Shown piece by piece: positions 1 through 8,844 of a stretch of DNA of 64,000 nt; position 1 is the first letter of the stretch; each line of letters starts with the position of its first letter. Made by a program: the position numbers and the translations under genes. The stretch spans positions 1 to 64,000 of the forward strand of contig JBDTRB010000003.1 in NCBI GenBank assembly GCA_039931865.1, in the 5' to 3' direction. This stretch comes from JALYUA01 sp039931865. Its GTDB lineage: Bacteria; Acidobacteriota; Thermoanaerobaculia; UBA5066; Gp7-AA6. The notes beneath the pieces are model-generated. The model was given only the letters and a program-made list of their open reading frames with translations. It made no database searches and was not told the DNA's origin.

Positions 1-1286
1 TAGAACAGGAAGACGGGGATTCCGGTCGCAAGCAGGGCGACACCCACGGCGGACCGTTGCGGGCTCGAGAGCACCGCGCTGACGACGGCGAGCACCGACG
101 CCGCGACGAAGAGGATCGGCAGGACGGGATAACCCGGCGTTCGAAAGCGGCCGGCCGGAGGGGCGCCACCCGCGCGGCGGCGGAGGATGAAGACCGCGGC
201 GGCAGCGAGCCCGAAGAAGATCCAGTCGGCGAACACGACGGAGTCGATCAGGCCCCCGTAGTTCCCGATCGCGACGAGAACGGACGACCAGCCGGCCTGA
301 AGCGCGATGGCCCAGACGGGCGTCTGAAATCGTGGGTGCAGTCGGGAGAGAGCGGGCGGGAAGAGGCCATCGCGCGCCATCGCATAGGAGATCCGCGTCG
401 GGGCCAGGAAAGAAAGGTCGAGAAATCCGAAGGTCGAGATCGCGATCGCGGCGGCGACGAAGCGGTCGGCTCCTGACCCCATCAGCAGACGCACCGCTTC
501 CGCGGCGGGCGTCGCGCTGGACGCGAGGCCCTCGCGGCCCAGAGCGCGGAGGTACACGAAGTTCACGGCGACGTAGACCACGATGACGATCGCGGTCCCC
601 GCGAGAAGCGCGCGGGGGAGAGTCCGCCGCGGGTCCCGGGTCTCCTCGGCGACGAGGTTGGCGCTCTGCCACCCGCCGTAGGAGAACAGGATCGGTACGA
701 GCGCGCCCCCGAACGCGAAGAGCCCCGCCCGCGGAAGAACGCCGGCGGCAGGCGATGACAGGGGTTTCGACGCAAACGCGAGCCCGCCGAAAACGAGCGT
801 CGCGAGGGCGGCGATCTTCAGCACGACCAGCGTATTCAAGACCCGGCTGCCGGGCTTGACGCCCAGCACGTTGATCCCGGCCAGAAGCGCGATCGCGGCG
901 ATGGCGAGCGGAGCCTCCGTCGCGCCGGAACGGCCGGCGAGGCGCATCGCGTAGCGCGAGAACGTGATCGCGACGGCGGCGATGCCTCCACCCTGGATCA
1001 GAAGAAGCGAGGCCCACCCGAAGAGGAACCCGACGAGCGGGTGGTACGCCTCGCGCAGGTACGCGTACTCGCCGCCCGCCTGAGGCAGCGCCGCGGCGAG
1101 CTCGGCGAAGACGAACGCTCCCGCGAGCGCGATCGCGCCGCCCGTGATCCAGGCAGCCAGCACGAGCGCGGCGGTCGGAAGCCGCTGCGCGACGACGGCC
1201 GGGTTGATGAAGATTCCGCCTCCGATGATTCCTCCGACGACGATCATCGTCGCGTCGAAGGTCCCCAGGGCGCGTCGGAGGGCCAT
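1..1286 (-). CDS. APC-family amino acid permease (3' end cut by window edge)
   Basis: A polytopic inner-membrane transporter that probably imports or exchanges amino acids. About 428 codons are visible from an ATG at 1286, and the frame is still open at base 3, so the C-terminus lies outside the window. The first membrane segment carries the glycine-rich stretch VVGGIIGGGIFINP, the unwound TM1 motif of APC transporters. Roughly a dozen hydrophobic segments follow, with the family-like GFLDLSFLAPTRISYAMARD near residue 300. No strong Shine-Dalgarno precedes the ATG. The gene is divergent from dnaE across a repeat-filled spacer. Substrate cannot be read from the sequence; LAT-like exchangers are the closest group I can name. 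Confidence 0.85.
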   Translation of the reverse strand, partial: MALRRALGTFDATMIVVGGIIGGGIFINPAVVAQRLPTAALVLAAWITGGAIALAGAFVFAELAAALPQAGGEYAYLREAYHPLVGFLFGWASLLLIQGGGIAAVAITFSRYAMRLAGRSGATEAPLAIAAIALLAGINVLGVKPGSRVLNTLVVLKIAALATLVFGGLAFASKPLSSPAAGVLPRAGLFAFGGALVPILFSYGGWQSANLVAEETRDPRRTLPRALLAGTAIVIVVYVAVNFVYLRALGREGLASSATPAAEAVRLLMGSGADRFVAAAIAISTFGFLDLSFLAPTRISYAMARDGLFPPALSRLHPRFQTPVWAIALQAGWSSVLVAIGNYGGLIDSVVFADWIFFGLAAAAVFILRRRAGGAPPAGRFRTPGYPVLPILFVAASVLAVVSAVLSSPQRSAVGVALLATGIPVFLF

Positions 1287-1309
1287 GGGGGCTAAGAGTA
1301 AGCCTTGTC

Positions 1310-1344
1310 GGGAATCGGGAATCGGGAATCGGGAATCGGGAATC
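1310..1344. repeat. Heptamer tandem array (GGGAATC)x5
   Basis: Five perfect tandem copies of GGGAATC lie just upstream of the permease start. The reverse-complement unit GATTCCC recurs at 1501-1521, so the 155 bases between them are bounded by inverted arrays. The same unit occurs at 49933-49964. Confidence 0.9.
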
Positions 1345-1454
1345 GTGGAGCTGGAGACTGTCCCTTTTTCACGAATGAGGCCCCCAGATTCGGGAGAGCG
1401 CGGGACACTGCCGGATGGAATCGAATGTCGCTTCGATTCGCGGTTCCCGATCGA

Positions 1455-1521
1455 GTTGGACCGCGGAGTACCGTGGCCGTCTCGCTCGTGTTGGTTGCGC
1501 GATTCCCGATTCCCGATTCCC
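1455..1521 (+). repeat. Dispersed intergenic repeat, copy 1, with (GATTCCC)x3
   Basis: Positions 1455-1496 match the cores at 49968 and 61145 (shared start GTTG, then ACCGCGGAGTACCG, then GGCCGTCTCGCT). This copy is the most diverged: it has an extra G after GTTG and a different tail. Three GATTCCC heptamers follow directly and end 37 bases before the dnaE start. The CCGCGG-AGTA-CCG(C/T)GG part can fold as a small hairpin. It was seen by direct comparison of the three loci. Confidence 0.8.
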
Positions 1522-1558
1522 GGTTTCCGATCCGTGTCCCGCCGTACAATCGCCCCAC

Positions 1559-4500
1559 ATGGCAGGCGACTTCGTTCATCTCCACCTTCACAGCCAGTAT
1601 TCGCTTCTCGACGGCGCCAACCGGCTGCCGGAGCTCTGCAAGCGGGTCGGGGAGCTCGGCATGAACGCGGTCGCGGTGACGGACCACGGGAACATGTTCG
1701 GCGCGTTCGCCTTCTACCACGAGGCCATCAAGCAGGGCGTGCGGCCGATCATCGGCGTCGAGGCCTACATCGCGCCGGCGGACCGGCGCGATCGCGAGGC
1801 TCAGGCGGCGAGTGAATCCGGCGACGGGTACGCGTATCACCTGACGATCCTGGCGGCGACACAGACGGGCTACCGCAACCTCGTTCGCCTCGTGTCCGAG
1901 GCCTACATGACGGGCTTCTACCACCGCCCGCGCATGGACAAGGCGCTCCTCCGGCAGCACGCCGAGGGACTGATCGGCCTGTCGGGGTGCCTGAAGGGCG
2001 AGGTCGCGGGGGCCTTGGCGCGCGGCAATTACCAGTCCGCGAAGAAGGCGTTTCTCGAGTACGAGGACATCTTCGGCAAGGGCAATTTCTACGTCGAGCT
2101 GATGGACCACGGGCTCCCGCAGCAGACGGCGATCGTCCCGGACCTTCTCCGGCTCTCGACCGAAGTCGGCGCGCCCGCGGTCGCGACGAACGACAGCCAC
2201 TACCTTCGCCGCGACGACGCGTTCGCTCACGAGGTCCTCCTCTGCATCGGAATGGGGAAGACGCTCGAGGACGAGCGCCGCATGCGCTTTTACAACGACG
2301 AGTTCTACGTGAAGAACCCGGACGAGATGAAGGCGCGTTTCGCGAACTGGTCCGCGGAAGCGGTCACGAACTCGGCCGCCATCGCGGCGCGTTGCGCGGT
2401 GACATTCGACACCGAAGGCCTCCACCTCCCGACGTTCACCGCGCCGGCCGGCCAGACGCCCGCGGAGCACTTCGGAGAGCTCGCCCGCGAGGGTCTCGAG
2501 CGCCGGCTCCGCGAGATGGAAGCCGAGGGGCGGGGCACCGGGATTCCCGCGGAGAAATATCGCGACCGCCTCGCGTACGAGATCGGCGTGATCGAGAAGA
2601 TGGGTTTTCCCTCGTACTTCCTGATCGTTTCGGACTTCATCCGGTACGCGCGGGAGAACGGCATCTCGGTCGGTCCCGGGCGGGGCAGCGCCGCGGGCTC
2701 GATCGTCTCGTGGGCGCTCCGGATCACCGAAATCGACCCGCTCAAGTACGATTTGCTGTTCGAGCGCTTCCTGAACCCGGAGCGGATCTCGATGCCCGAC
2801 ATCGACATCGACTTCTGCCAGGCGCGGCGGGGAGAGGTTATCGAGTACGTCACGAAGAAGTACGGGCGGGAGAACGTCGCCCAGATCGTGACCTTCTCGC
2901 AGCTGAAGCCGAAGCTCGCGGTTCGGGACGTCGCCCGGGTTCTTTCGCTGCCGGTCGCTCTCGGCGATCGGATTGCCAAGCTGATTCCCGACGGCCCCGA
3001 CGTCAGCTTCGACCGCGCCCTCAAGGAGTCCGCGGGCTTGAAAGAGCTGATCGCGTCGGACGAATCCGTTGCCCGCGTGGTCCAGATCGCCGGCCGCCTC
3101 GAAGGCCTGTCCCGCCACGCGGGCATGCACGCGGCCGGCGTCGTCATCGCGCCGAAGCCCATCACCGAGTACCTGCCGCTCTACCGGACGAACAAGGACG
3201 AAATCACGACCCAGTTCGACATGAACGCGGTCGAGAAGATGGGCCTCCTGAAGATCGATTTCCTGGGACTCATCACGCTCGACATCATCGACGCGGCGGT
3301 CGGCGCGATCAAAGAGCGGGAAGGAGTCGCCCCGGATCTCGACCGGCTGGAGCTCGACGATGAGAAGACCTACGAGCTCTTCCGGTCGGGCAAGACCGCG
3401 TGCGTCTTCCAGTTCGATTCCTCCGGCATGCGCGATCTGCTGCGCCGGGCGAAACCCCGGGTGTTCGCGGACCTCGCCGCCTTGAACGCGCTGTACCGGC
3501 CGGGGGCGCTCGACGCGGGAACGGTCGAGGAGTACGTGCGCCGGCGCAACGGGACGAGCAAGGTGACTTCCCCTCTGCCCGAGATCGCGGATGTGCTCGC
3601 CGAGACGCTGGGCATCCTCGTCTACCAGGAACAGGTCATGCGGATCGCGGCGATCGTCGCGGGCTATTCGCTGGCGGAGGCGGACCTTCTCCGGAAGGCG
3701 ATCGGCAAGAAGAAGGTCGAGATCATGGCGGCAGAGGGGGAGAAGTTTCTCTCGCGCGCCGCGGAGCACGGGACGCCGAAGAAAAAGGCGAAGGAGCTCT
3801 GGTCGCTGATCGAGCCCTTCGCCCGATACGGCTTCAACAAGTCGCACGCCGTGGCCTACGCGCTCGTCGCTTACAAGACGGCATATCTCAAGGCGCACTT
3901 TCCGGTGGACTTTCTCGCCGCGACTCTGTCCGCCGAGATCGGGAACACCGACGGCATCGTCAAGGTCATCGGGGACTGCGTCGAGATGGGGATCGCGGTC
4001 CTCCCGCCGGACATCAACGAATCGCGCAAGGCGTTCGCGGGCGTCCCCGGCGGGATCCGGTTCGGGCTCGCCGCCGTCAAGGGCGTGGGAGAGGCTGCGG
4101 CGCAGGCGATTCTCGAGGAGCGCCAGAAGGGAAACTTCACGTCGTTCACTGAATTTGCGCTGCGGCTCGACTCACGCCTGGTCAACAAGCGGACGCTGGA
4201 CGCGTTGATCGCCGCCGGGGCATTTGATTCTCTCGGGAAGAACCGGGCCACTCTCGCGGCGGCGTCCGAGCGCGTCGTCGCGCAGGCGGCGCGCCAGCGG
4301 GACGATCAGGAGCGGGGCCAGTCCAGCCTTTTCGGGGGACCGGCCGAAGGCGGAGGCCCTCCCGCCGACGACTTCCCGGAGCTCCCGGAGTGGTCTCTCG
4401 AGGACCGCTTGAAAGGGGAGAAGGAGATCCTCGGGTTCTATGTGACCGGGCATCCTCTCGCGAAGTACGCCGACGCCATCGAGCGGTTCGCCGACGTGAG

Positions 4501-5044
4501 GATCGCGGATCTCGCCGGGCGCGTCGATCAGAGCGTTCGCATCGGCGGCGTCCTGACGAACATGAAGAAGCAGAAGATCAAGAAAGGCGCCAACGAAGGC
4601 AAGACGATGCTGAAGGCCTGTCTCGAGGACACGACCGGCAGCATTCCGATCTGCATCTTCGCCAGCCAGTACGAGAAGGACGGCCACTGGCTCCAGCCCG
4701 ACCTTCCCGTTCTCGTCACAGGCACCGTGCGCGAGTCAGGCGCGGCGTTCGAGATGACGGTGCGGGAGATCGTGCGACTCGAGGGCATCCACGAGCGCCG
4801 TGCACGGGAAATGATGATCCGTGTCAACCTCGCGTTCGCGGACGAGAAGGTTCTCGCCCGGGTGAAGGACAGCCTGAGGTCCCATCCCGGGACGACTCCC
4901 GTTTCGATCCGCCTTTTCCGGCCGGGCGAGTTCGAAGCGACCCTTCGCGCGGCGGACTCCATGCGCATCGCCGCTTCCTCCGGCCTGACGAGCGAGATCC
5001 GGGCGCTCGCCGGCGAGGATTCGGTCGAATACCTCTTCGAGTGA
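1559..5044 (+). CDS. dnaE: DNA polymerase III alpha subunit
   Basis: Replicative polymerase of 1161 residues, almost the E. coli length. The N-terminal PHP domain begins HLHLHSQYSLLDG (from residue 7) and continues with DHGNMFG. The polymerase core shows GPGRGSAAGS near residue 375 and the catalytic triad motif PDIDIDF near 412-418. An OB-fold (VRIGGVLTNMKKQKIKKG) lies near residue 1000. The ATG at 1559 is preferred because the PHP motif follows at once; the frame is open further upstream, but that part is translated repeat. The stop overlaps the start of the next gene (TGATG), so the two are probably co-translated. Confidence 0.98.
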   Translation: MAGDFVHLHLHSQYSLLDGANRLPELCKRVGELGMNAVAVTDHGNMFGAFAFYHEAIKQGVRPIIGVEAYIAPADRRDREAQAASESGDGYAYHLTILAATQTGYRNLVRLVSEAYMTGFYHRPRMDKALLRQHAEGLIGLSGCLKGEVAGALARGNYQSAKKAFLEYEDIFGKGNFYVELMDHGLPQQTAIVPDLLRLSTEVGAPAVATNDSHYLRRDDAFAHEVLLCIGMGKTLEDERRMRFYNDEFYVKNPDEMKARFANWSAEAVTNSAAIAARCAVTFDTEGLHLPTFTAPAGQTPAEHFGELAREGLERRLREMEAEGRGTGIPAEKYRDRLAYEIGVIEKMGFPSYFLIVSDFIRYARENGISVGPGRGSAAGSIVSWALRITEIDPLKYDLLFERFLNPERISMPDIDIDFCQARRGEVIEYVTKKYGRENVAQIVTFSQLKPKLAVRDVARVLSLPVALGDRIAKLIPDGPDVSFDRALKESAGLKELIASDESVARVVQIAGRLEGLSRHAGMHAAGVVIAPKPITEYLPLYRTNKDEITTQFDMNAVEKMGLLKIDFLGLITLDIIDAAVGAIKEREGVAPDLDRLELDDEKTYELFRSGKTACVFQFDSSGMRDLLRRAKPRVFADLAALNALYRPGALDAGTVEEYVRRRNGTSKVTSPLPEIADVLAETLGILVYQEQVMRIAAIVAGYSLAEADLLRKAIGKKKVEIMAAEGEKFLSRAAEHGTPKKKAKELWSLIEPFARYGFNKSHAVAYALVAYKTAYLKAHFPVDFLAATLSAEIGNTDGIVKVIGDCVEMGIAVLPPDINESRKAFAGVPGGIRFGLAAVKGVGEAAAQAILEERQKGNFTSFTEFALRLDSRLVNKRTLDALIAAGAFDSLGKNRATLAAASERVVAQAARQRDDQERGQSSLFGGPAEGGGPPADDFPELPEWSLEDRLKGEKEILGFYVTGHPLAKYADAIERFADVRIADLAGRVDQSVRIGGVLTNMKKQKIKKGANEGKTMLKACLEDTTGSIPICIFASQYEKDGHWLQPDLPVLVTGTVRESGAAFEMTVREIVRLEGIHERRAREMMIRVNLAFADEKVLARVKDSLRSHPGTTPVSIRLFRPGEFEATLRAADSMRIAASSGLTSEIRALAGEDSVEYLFE

Positions 5045-6267
5045 TGCCCGGCCGACCCGCGGCCCGGCTCTCGCGCGCGCTGACGGCCGTCCTGCGCCCC
5101 GTCACCGAGGCGGCGGAGGGCGAGCGTCTCGCGGTCGTGGGAGGCGTCGTGCGGGACCGGATCCTCCGCCTCCCGCTCGCCAACCGCGACGTTGATGTGA
5201 TCGTGGAAGGCGACGCGAAGATGCTTGCCCGCCGCGTCGCCAAGTCGGGCGCCGGCACGGTCAAGCTCCACGAGCGTTTCGACACCGCCACGCTTCTAAC
5301 GCCGGAGGGGTGGAGCATCGACCTCGCACGGGCCCGCCGTGAGATCTACCGCCGTCCGGGGGCGCTTCCCGAGGTTTCGCCGGCGACCCTCGAACAGGAC
5401 CTCGGCAGGCGCGACTTCACCATCAACGCGATGGCGATCGAGCTCGAAGAAGGACGCGGCGGGAGGCTTCACGATCCGTTCGGCGGCGCCGCGGACCTCG
5501 ACCGCCGCCTTCTGCGCGTGCTCCACGACCGCTCGTTCGAAGACGATCCAACGCGTGCCCTGAGGGCCGTTCGATACGCCGCGCGCCTGAACCTGCGCCT
5601 CGAGACGCGGACTCGCCGTTCGCTCGACGCTTGCGTGTCCGGCGGCGCCCTGGAGACGGTGTCGGCCGACCGGCTCCGGCGCGAGCTTGCGCGGACGCTT
5701 TCGGAGCGCCGCTTTGCCGAAGCGATCCGTCTCTTCGACTCGCTCGGCATCGGCAGGGCCCTCCATCCCGGGTGGCGATTGACACCTGCGCTGCGGGCGG
5801 CGCTCGGGCGCGCGGAACGCCTCGCGCGGCGGGCGCGCCCGGGAGAGCCGACGTGGCTGCTGCCGCTCTTGGTCTGGACGGGAGAGCTTTCCGAGCCGGC
5901 GTGCCGCGAGCTGGCTCTCCGCCTCGGGCTGCCGGCTTATGCGCGGCGCGAGCTCGAGAGGTGGCCGGCGACCCGCCACGATCGGCTCGCGGCCTCCGGC
6001 CGGGCCGCGCCGCTTTCCTGCGACGAGCGCCTCGCCGCGGCGGCTCTCCTCCCGGCAACCGGAGAAGGGAGGCAGCGGAAGCGGCGTCTCCTCTCCCCGG
6101 TCGCGCTGTCGATTCGCGGCGCGGACCTGCTTCGCGCGGGGATTCCTCCCGGCCCGCGAGTGGGGCGCGCGCTCGCCGAGACCCGGGAAGCGCTCGGCAG
6201 GGGGACCATCGCTCCGGACGAGGAGCTCGAGTTCGCTCTCGAGGCCGCGCGGCGAGGCGGAGAATGA
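5044..6267 (+). CDS. cca: CCA tRNA nucleotidyltransferase / poly(A) polymerase family
   Basis: A 407-residue class II nucleotidyltransferase that most likely adds or repairs the 3' CCA of tRNA. The head domain has GGVVRD (residues 33-38) and the metal-binding DVD at 49-51, then RRDFTINAMAIEL. The neck motif is DDPTRALRAVRYAARL. The length and lack of an HD domain fit a short CCA-adding enzyme; poly(A) polymerase activity cannot be excluded from sequence alone. The start ATG overlaps the dnaE stop by one base, and the 3' end overlaps the next ORF by ATGA. Confidence 0.9.
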   Translation: MPGRPAARLSRALTAVLRPVTEAAEGERLAVVGGVVRDRILRLPLANRDVDVIVEGDAKMLARRVAKSGAGTVKLHERFDTATLLTPEGWSIDLARARREIYRRPGALPEVSPATLEQDLGRRDFTINAMAIELEEGRGGRLHDPFGGAADLDRRLLRVLHDRSFEDDPTRALRAVRYAARLNLRLETRTRRSLDACVSGGALETVSADRLRRELARTLSERRFAEAIRLFDSLGIGRALHPGWRLTPALRAALGRAERLARRARPGEPTWLLPLLVWTGELSEPACRELALRLGLPAYARRELERWPATRHDRLAASGRAAPLSCDERLAAAALLPATGEGRQRKRRLLSPVALSIRGADLLRAGIPPGPRVGRALAETREALGRGTIAPDEELEFALEAARRGGE

Positions 6268-6983
6268 GTGTCCTGTGCGCTGCCATCCTCCTCTGGGCGG
6301 CTGCGGCGCGCGGAGCGGCCGCCGGCGCCGGCCCCGGCCGCGCTGGAGCCTCGCAGGCCGTCGAAGGCGAGGGCCCTCCGAAAGCGTCTTCCACGGCATC
6401 GGCGCCCCGCACATCCACCGAACCGACGTTTTGCTCGGAGTGGGTGCGGCAGTCACGTCAGGGTTACGAGCGCCTGACGCTTTTCCGCGACCGTTCCCTC
6501 GTGTGGAAGCGCAGCCGGGACGGGAGAGACGAGATCTCCCGAAAGCAGATCGCCGCCGAGGAGCTCACGTACTACTGCGACTACTTTTCCAGGCCGGAGG
6601 TCTGGTCGGTCGCCGCCGACCAGCGTTCCGGCCTGACGGGGGAGTTCGCCGTGCAGTCCGTCGTGACCCTGGTGCGCGCCGACGGAGCCCGCCGCACGAT
6701 CCGGTTCGACGAATTCTCCCCGCTCTCGCCGGAGGCCGCGTCGCTGAAGGCCGCGCTCGAGGGCCTGAAGGGCGTTCTGACGGACCCGCTGGCCCCCGCC
6801 TCCCGGTTCGCCCCCGACCTCCTGGCATCCGGGCAGCTCCTGAAGCGGTTCGATGGAGCCGTGTTTCGCATCCGCACGATCGACAGGGAGAAGGGGATCG
6901 TCGAGCTCGAAGGAGTCAACGAGCCCTACCGGCAGTTCCGCAAGATCGACGAGCTGCGATTCCAGTTTTCGCCTCCCGAATGA
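6264..6983 (+). CDS. Secreted protein of unknown function
   Basis: I do not recognise this 239-residue protein. It begins with a probable signal peptide (MSVLCAAILLWAAAARGAAA), followed by an alanine/proline-rich linker to about residue 50. The folded part runs from PTFCSEWVRQ to the end. It has a cysteine at the start of that part and another in ELTYYCDYF, which could form a disulfide in the periplasm. It overlaps cca upstream and rsmD downstream by ATGA, so it is a member of the dnaE operon without an obvious functional link to it. Confidence 0.8.
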   Translation: MSVLCAAILLWAAAARGAAAGAGPGRAGASQAVEGEGPPKASSTASAPRTSTEPTFCSEWVRQSRQGYERLTLFRDRSLVWKRSRDGRDEISRKQIAAEELTYYCDYFSRPEVWSVAADQRSGLTGEFAVQSVVTLVRADGARRTIRFDEFSPLSPEAASLKAALEGLKGVLTDPLAPASRFAPDLLASGQLLKRFDGAVFRIRTIDREKGIVELEGVNEPYRQFRKIDELRFQFSPPE

Positions 6984-7558
6984 GGGACGCGGGCTCGGGC
7001 GCGGTGCGGATCGCCGCCGGCCGCTGGAAAGGCCGCCGCCTCGAGGTGCCGGCTGGCGCCCGCCCGACCTCCGGCCGGGCGCGGGAGGCGCTGTTCGACA
7101 TTCTGGGCGGCCGCATCCCGGGGTCGAGGTTCCTGGATCTTCACGCGGGAAGCGGCGCCGTCGGGATCGAGGCCGTCTCCCGGGGCGCTCTCCGCGCGGT
7201 CCTCGCCGAGAAGGAGGCCGGCGTGCTCGCGCGCAACGTCGAACGGCTCGGGAACCCGCCGGAGATATTGGTCGTCGAGGCGGACGCGAACGAGGCGGTC
7301 CGGCGGCTCGACCGAGCGGGGGAGCGATTCGAAATCATTTTTTCCGATCCCCCGTACGGCGCCGGGGAGTTGCCGCCTCCGAACCTCGCCCCTCTGGCCG
7401 CGGAAGGCGCCTTTCTCGTCCTTCAAAGGGATTCGGCGGGCGCGGCCGCGGAAGTGGCTGGTTTTGTGCACTTTCGGGAGCGAGCGTACGGAAGAAACGT
7501 GTTCGATTTTTATACGAGGGCGCCAACGGAGAATTCGCGGGGTCCGGCAAGGTCCTGA
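6980..7558 (+). CDS. rsmD: 16S rRNA (guanine(966)-N(2))-methyltransferase RsmD
   Basis: A 192-residue SAM-dependent methyltransferase that modifies 16S rRNA. Motif I is FLDLHAGSGAVGIEA (51-65) and the catalytic motif IV is DPPY (123-126). The N-terminal GRWKGRRLEVP and RPTSGRAREALFDIL segments are typical of the family. The start is coupled to the upstream gene by ATGA. The last 15 or so codons (after VFDFYTR) extend past the usual end of the fold and overlap a possible metK leader RNA. Confidence 0.93.
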   Translation: MRDAGSGAVRIAAGRWKGRRLEVPAGARPTSGRAREALFDILGGRIPGSRFLDLHAGSGAVGIEAVSRGALRAVLAEKEAGVLARNVERLGNPPEILVVEADANEAVRRLDRAGERFEIIFSDPPYGAGELPPPNLAPLAAEGAFLVLQRDSAGAAAEVAGFVHFRERAYGRNVFDFYTRAPTENSRGPARS

Positions 7559-7640
7559 TTTCCGGCAACCGTCCCTGGCAGAGAGACTTGCCTGCCCCCG
7601 GCTCGGATGCTAACCTGCCCGTTTCCTGGCGAACCCCGCC
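7501..7640 (+). promoter_or_regulatory. Candidate SAM-class riboswitch upstream of metK
   Basis: The stretch before metK has landmarks resembling the SAM-I/SAM-IV clan: CCTGAT (7554-7559), GGCAACC (7564-7570), and GGATGCTAACCTGC (7605-7618), compared with the remembered GGCAACC ... GGTGCTAA core. GTTCG (7501-7505) and CGAAC (7630-7634) could close an outer helix. It would overlap the end of rsmD. The GGTGC core is imperfect (GGATGC) and I could not fold it reliably, so this is a weak call based on motif order and location before metK-ahcY. Confidence 0.3.
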
Positions 7641-7662
7641 GCAAATTCTCGAAGGAGAGACG

Positions 7663-8844
7663 ATGCTTCAGAACGGCCGCCACTATTTCACCTCGGAATC
7701 GGTCACCGAAGGGCACCCGGACAAGATCGCCGATCAGATTTCGGACGCGATTCTCGACGCGGTCCTCCGCGACGATCCGACGGGTCGCGTCGCCTGCGAA
7801 ACGCTGGTGACGACGGGGCTGGCGTTCATCGCCGGCGAGATCTCGACCAAGACCTACGTCGATTTCCCCTCGGTCGTGCGGCACACGATCAAGGACATCG
7901 GATACACGCGGGCGAAGTTCGGCTTCGACTACGAGACGTGCGCCGTGATCTCTTCGATCGATCCTCAGTCTCCCGACATTGCTCAGGGAGTGGACACGGG
8001 TGGGGCCGGTGACCAGGGGCTCATGTTCGGCTACGCGGTCCGGGAAACCGAGGAGCTGATGCCGCTCCCGCTGACTCTCGCTCACCGGCTCGTACAGCGG
8101 CTGTCGGAGGCGCGCCGCAAGGGCGAGCTGGATTTCCTCCGACCCGACGGGAAATCCCAGGTGACGGTCGAGTACGAGGGGAGCCGGCCGGTCAGCGTCG
8201 AGACCGTCGTCGTCTCGACCCAGCACGCCGAGGCAATGAAGCACCCGGCGCTGAAGGAAGCCATCATCGAAGAGATCATCAAACCGGTCATTCCGGCTTC
8301 GCTTCTCACCAAGGACACGAAGTTTCACGTCAATCCGACCGGCCGGTTCGTCATCGGCGGACCGCAGGGAGACGCCGGGTTGACGGGGCGCAAGATCATC
8401 GTCGACACATACGGCGGCAGCGCGCCCCACGGCGGCGGCGCGTTCTCGGGCAAGGACCCCACGAAGGTCGACCGGTCAGCCGCGTACATGGCGCGGTACA
8501 TCTCCAAAAACCTGGTCGCGGCGGGCATCGCGGACCGGGCGCTGATCCAGCTCGCCTACGCCATCGGCGTGGCGGACCCCGTCTCCGTGCATGTCGAGAC
8601 CTATGGAACAGGCAAGCTGCCTGAGGAGAAAATCGTGGCCCTCGTTCGCGAGCACTTTCGCCTGACCCCGAAGGGCATCATCGAGAGTCTCGACCTGCGC
8701 CGTCCCATCTACAAACAGACCGCGGCGTTTGGCCACTTCGGACGGCGCCTGCCGGACTTCACCTGGGAAAAGACGGATCTCGCAGAGACGCTGTCCCGCG
8801 CGGCGGGCGTCGAACCGGCCGTCTCGGCCCCGGTGGCGTCATGA
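7663..8844 (+). CDS. metK: S-adenosylmethionine synthase
   Basis: A cytoplasmic enzyme that makes SAM from ATP and methionine; 393 residues, close to the family norm. Motifs seen are SVTEGHPDKIADQISDAILD at the N-terminus, GAGDQGLMFGYA, and the phosphate-binding GGGAFSGKDPTKVDRSAAY. The start ATG at 7663 follows a good Shine-Dalgarno (GAAGGAG, 7651-7657). The long open frame upstream is leader sequence, not protein. It overlaps ahcY by ATGA, pairing SAM production with removal of S-adenosylhomocysteine. Confidence 0.98.
   Translation: MLQNGRHYFTSESVTEGHPDKIADQISDAILDAVLRDDPTGRVACETLVTTGLAFIAGEISTKTYVDFPSVVRHTIKDIGYTRAKFGFDYETCAVISSIDPQSPDIAQGVDTGGAGDQGLMFGYAVRETEELMPLPLTLAHRLVQRLSEARRKGELDFLRPDGKSQVTVEYEGSRPVSVETVVVSTQHAEAMKHPALKEAIIEEIIKPVIPASLLTKDTKFHVNPTGRFVIGGPQGDAGLTGRKIIVDTYGGSAPHGGGAFSGKDPTKVDRSAAYMARYISKNLVAAGIADRALIQLAYAIGVADPVSVHVETYGTGKLPEEKIVALVREHFRLTPKGIIESLDLRRPIYKQTAAFGHFGRRLPDFTWEKTDLAETLSRAAGVEPAVSAPVAS

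Noticed and set aside
1310..1521. CRISPR array
   Set aside because: The repeat units are 7 bases and directly abutting; there are no spacers and no cas genes.
1292..3898. An 868-codon minus-strand open frame opposite dnaE
   Set aside because: It is a shadow of a well-supported dnaE in GC-rich DNA: arginine/valine-rich, no motif, and it runs into the heptamer repeats.
8300..8330. A parS-like GTTTCACGTCAA inside metK
   Set aside because: Several mismatches to the consensus, not palindromic, and explained by the metK codons for KFHVNP.
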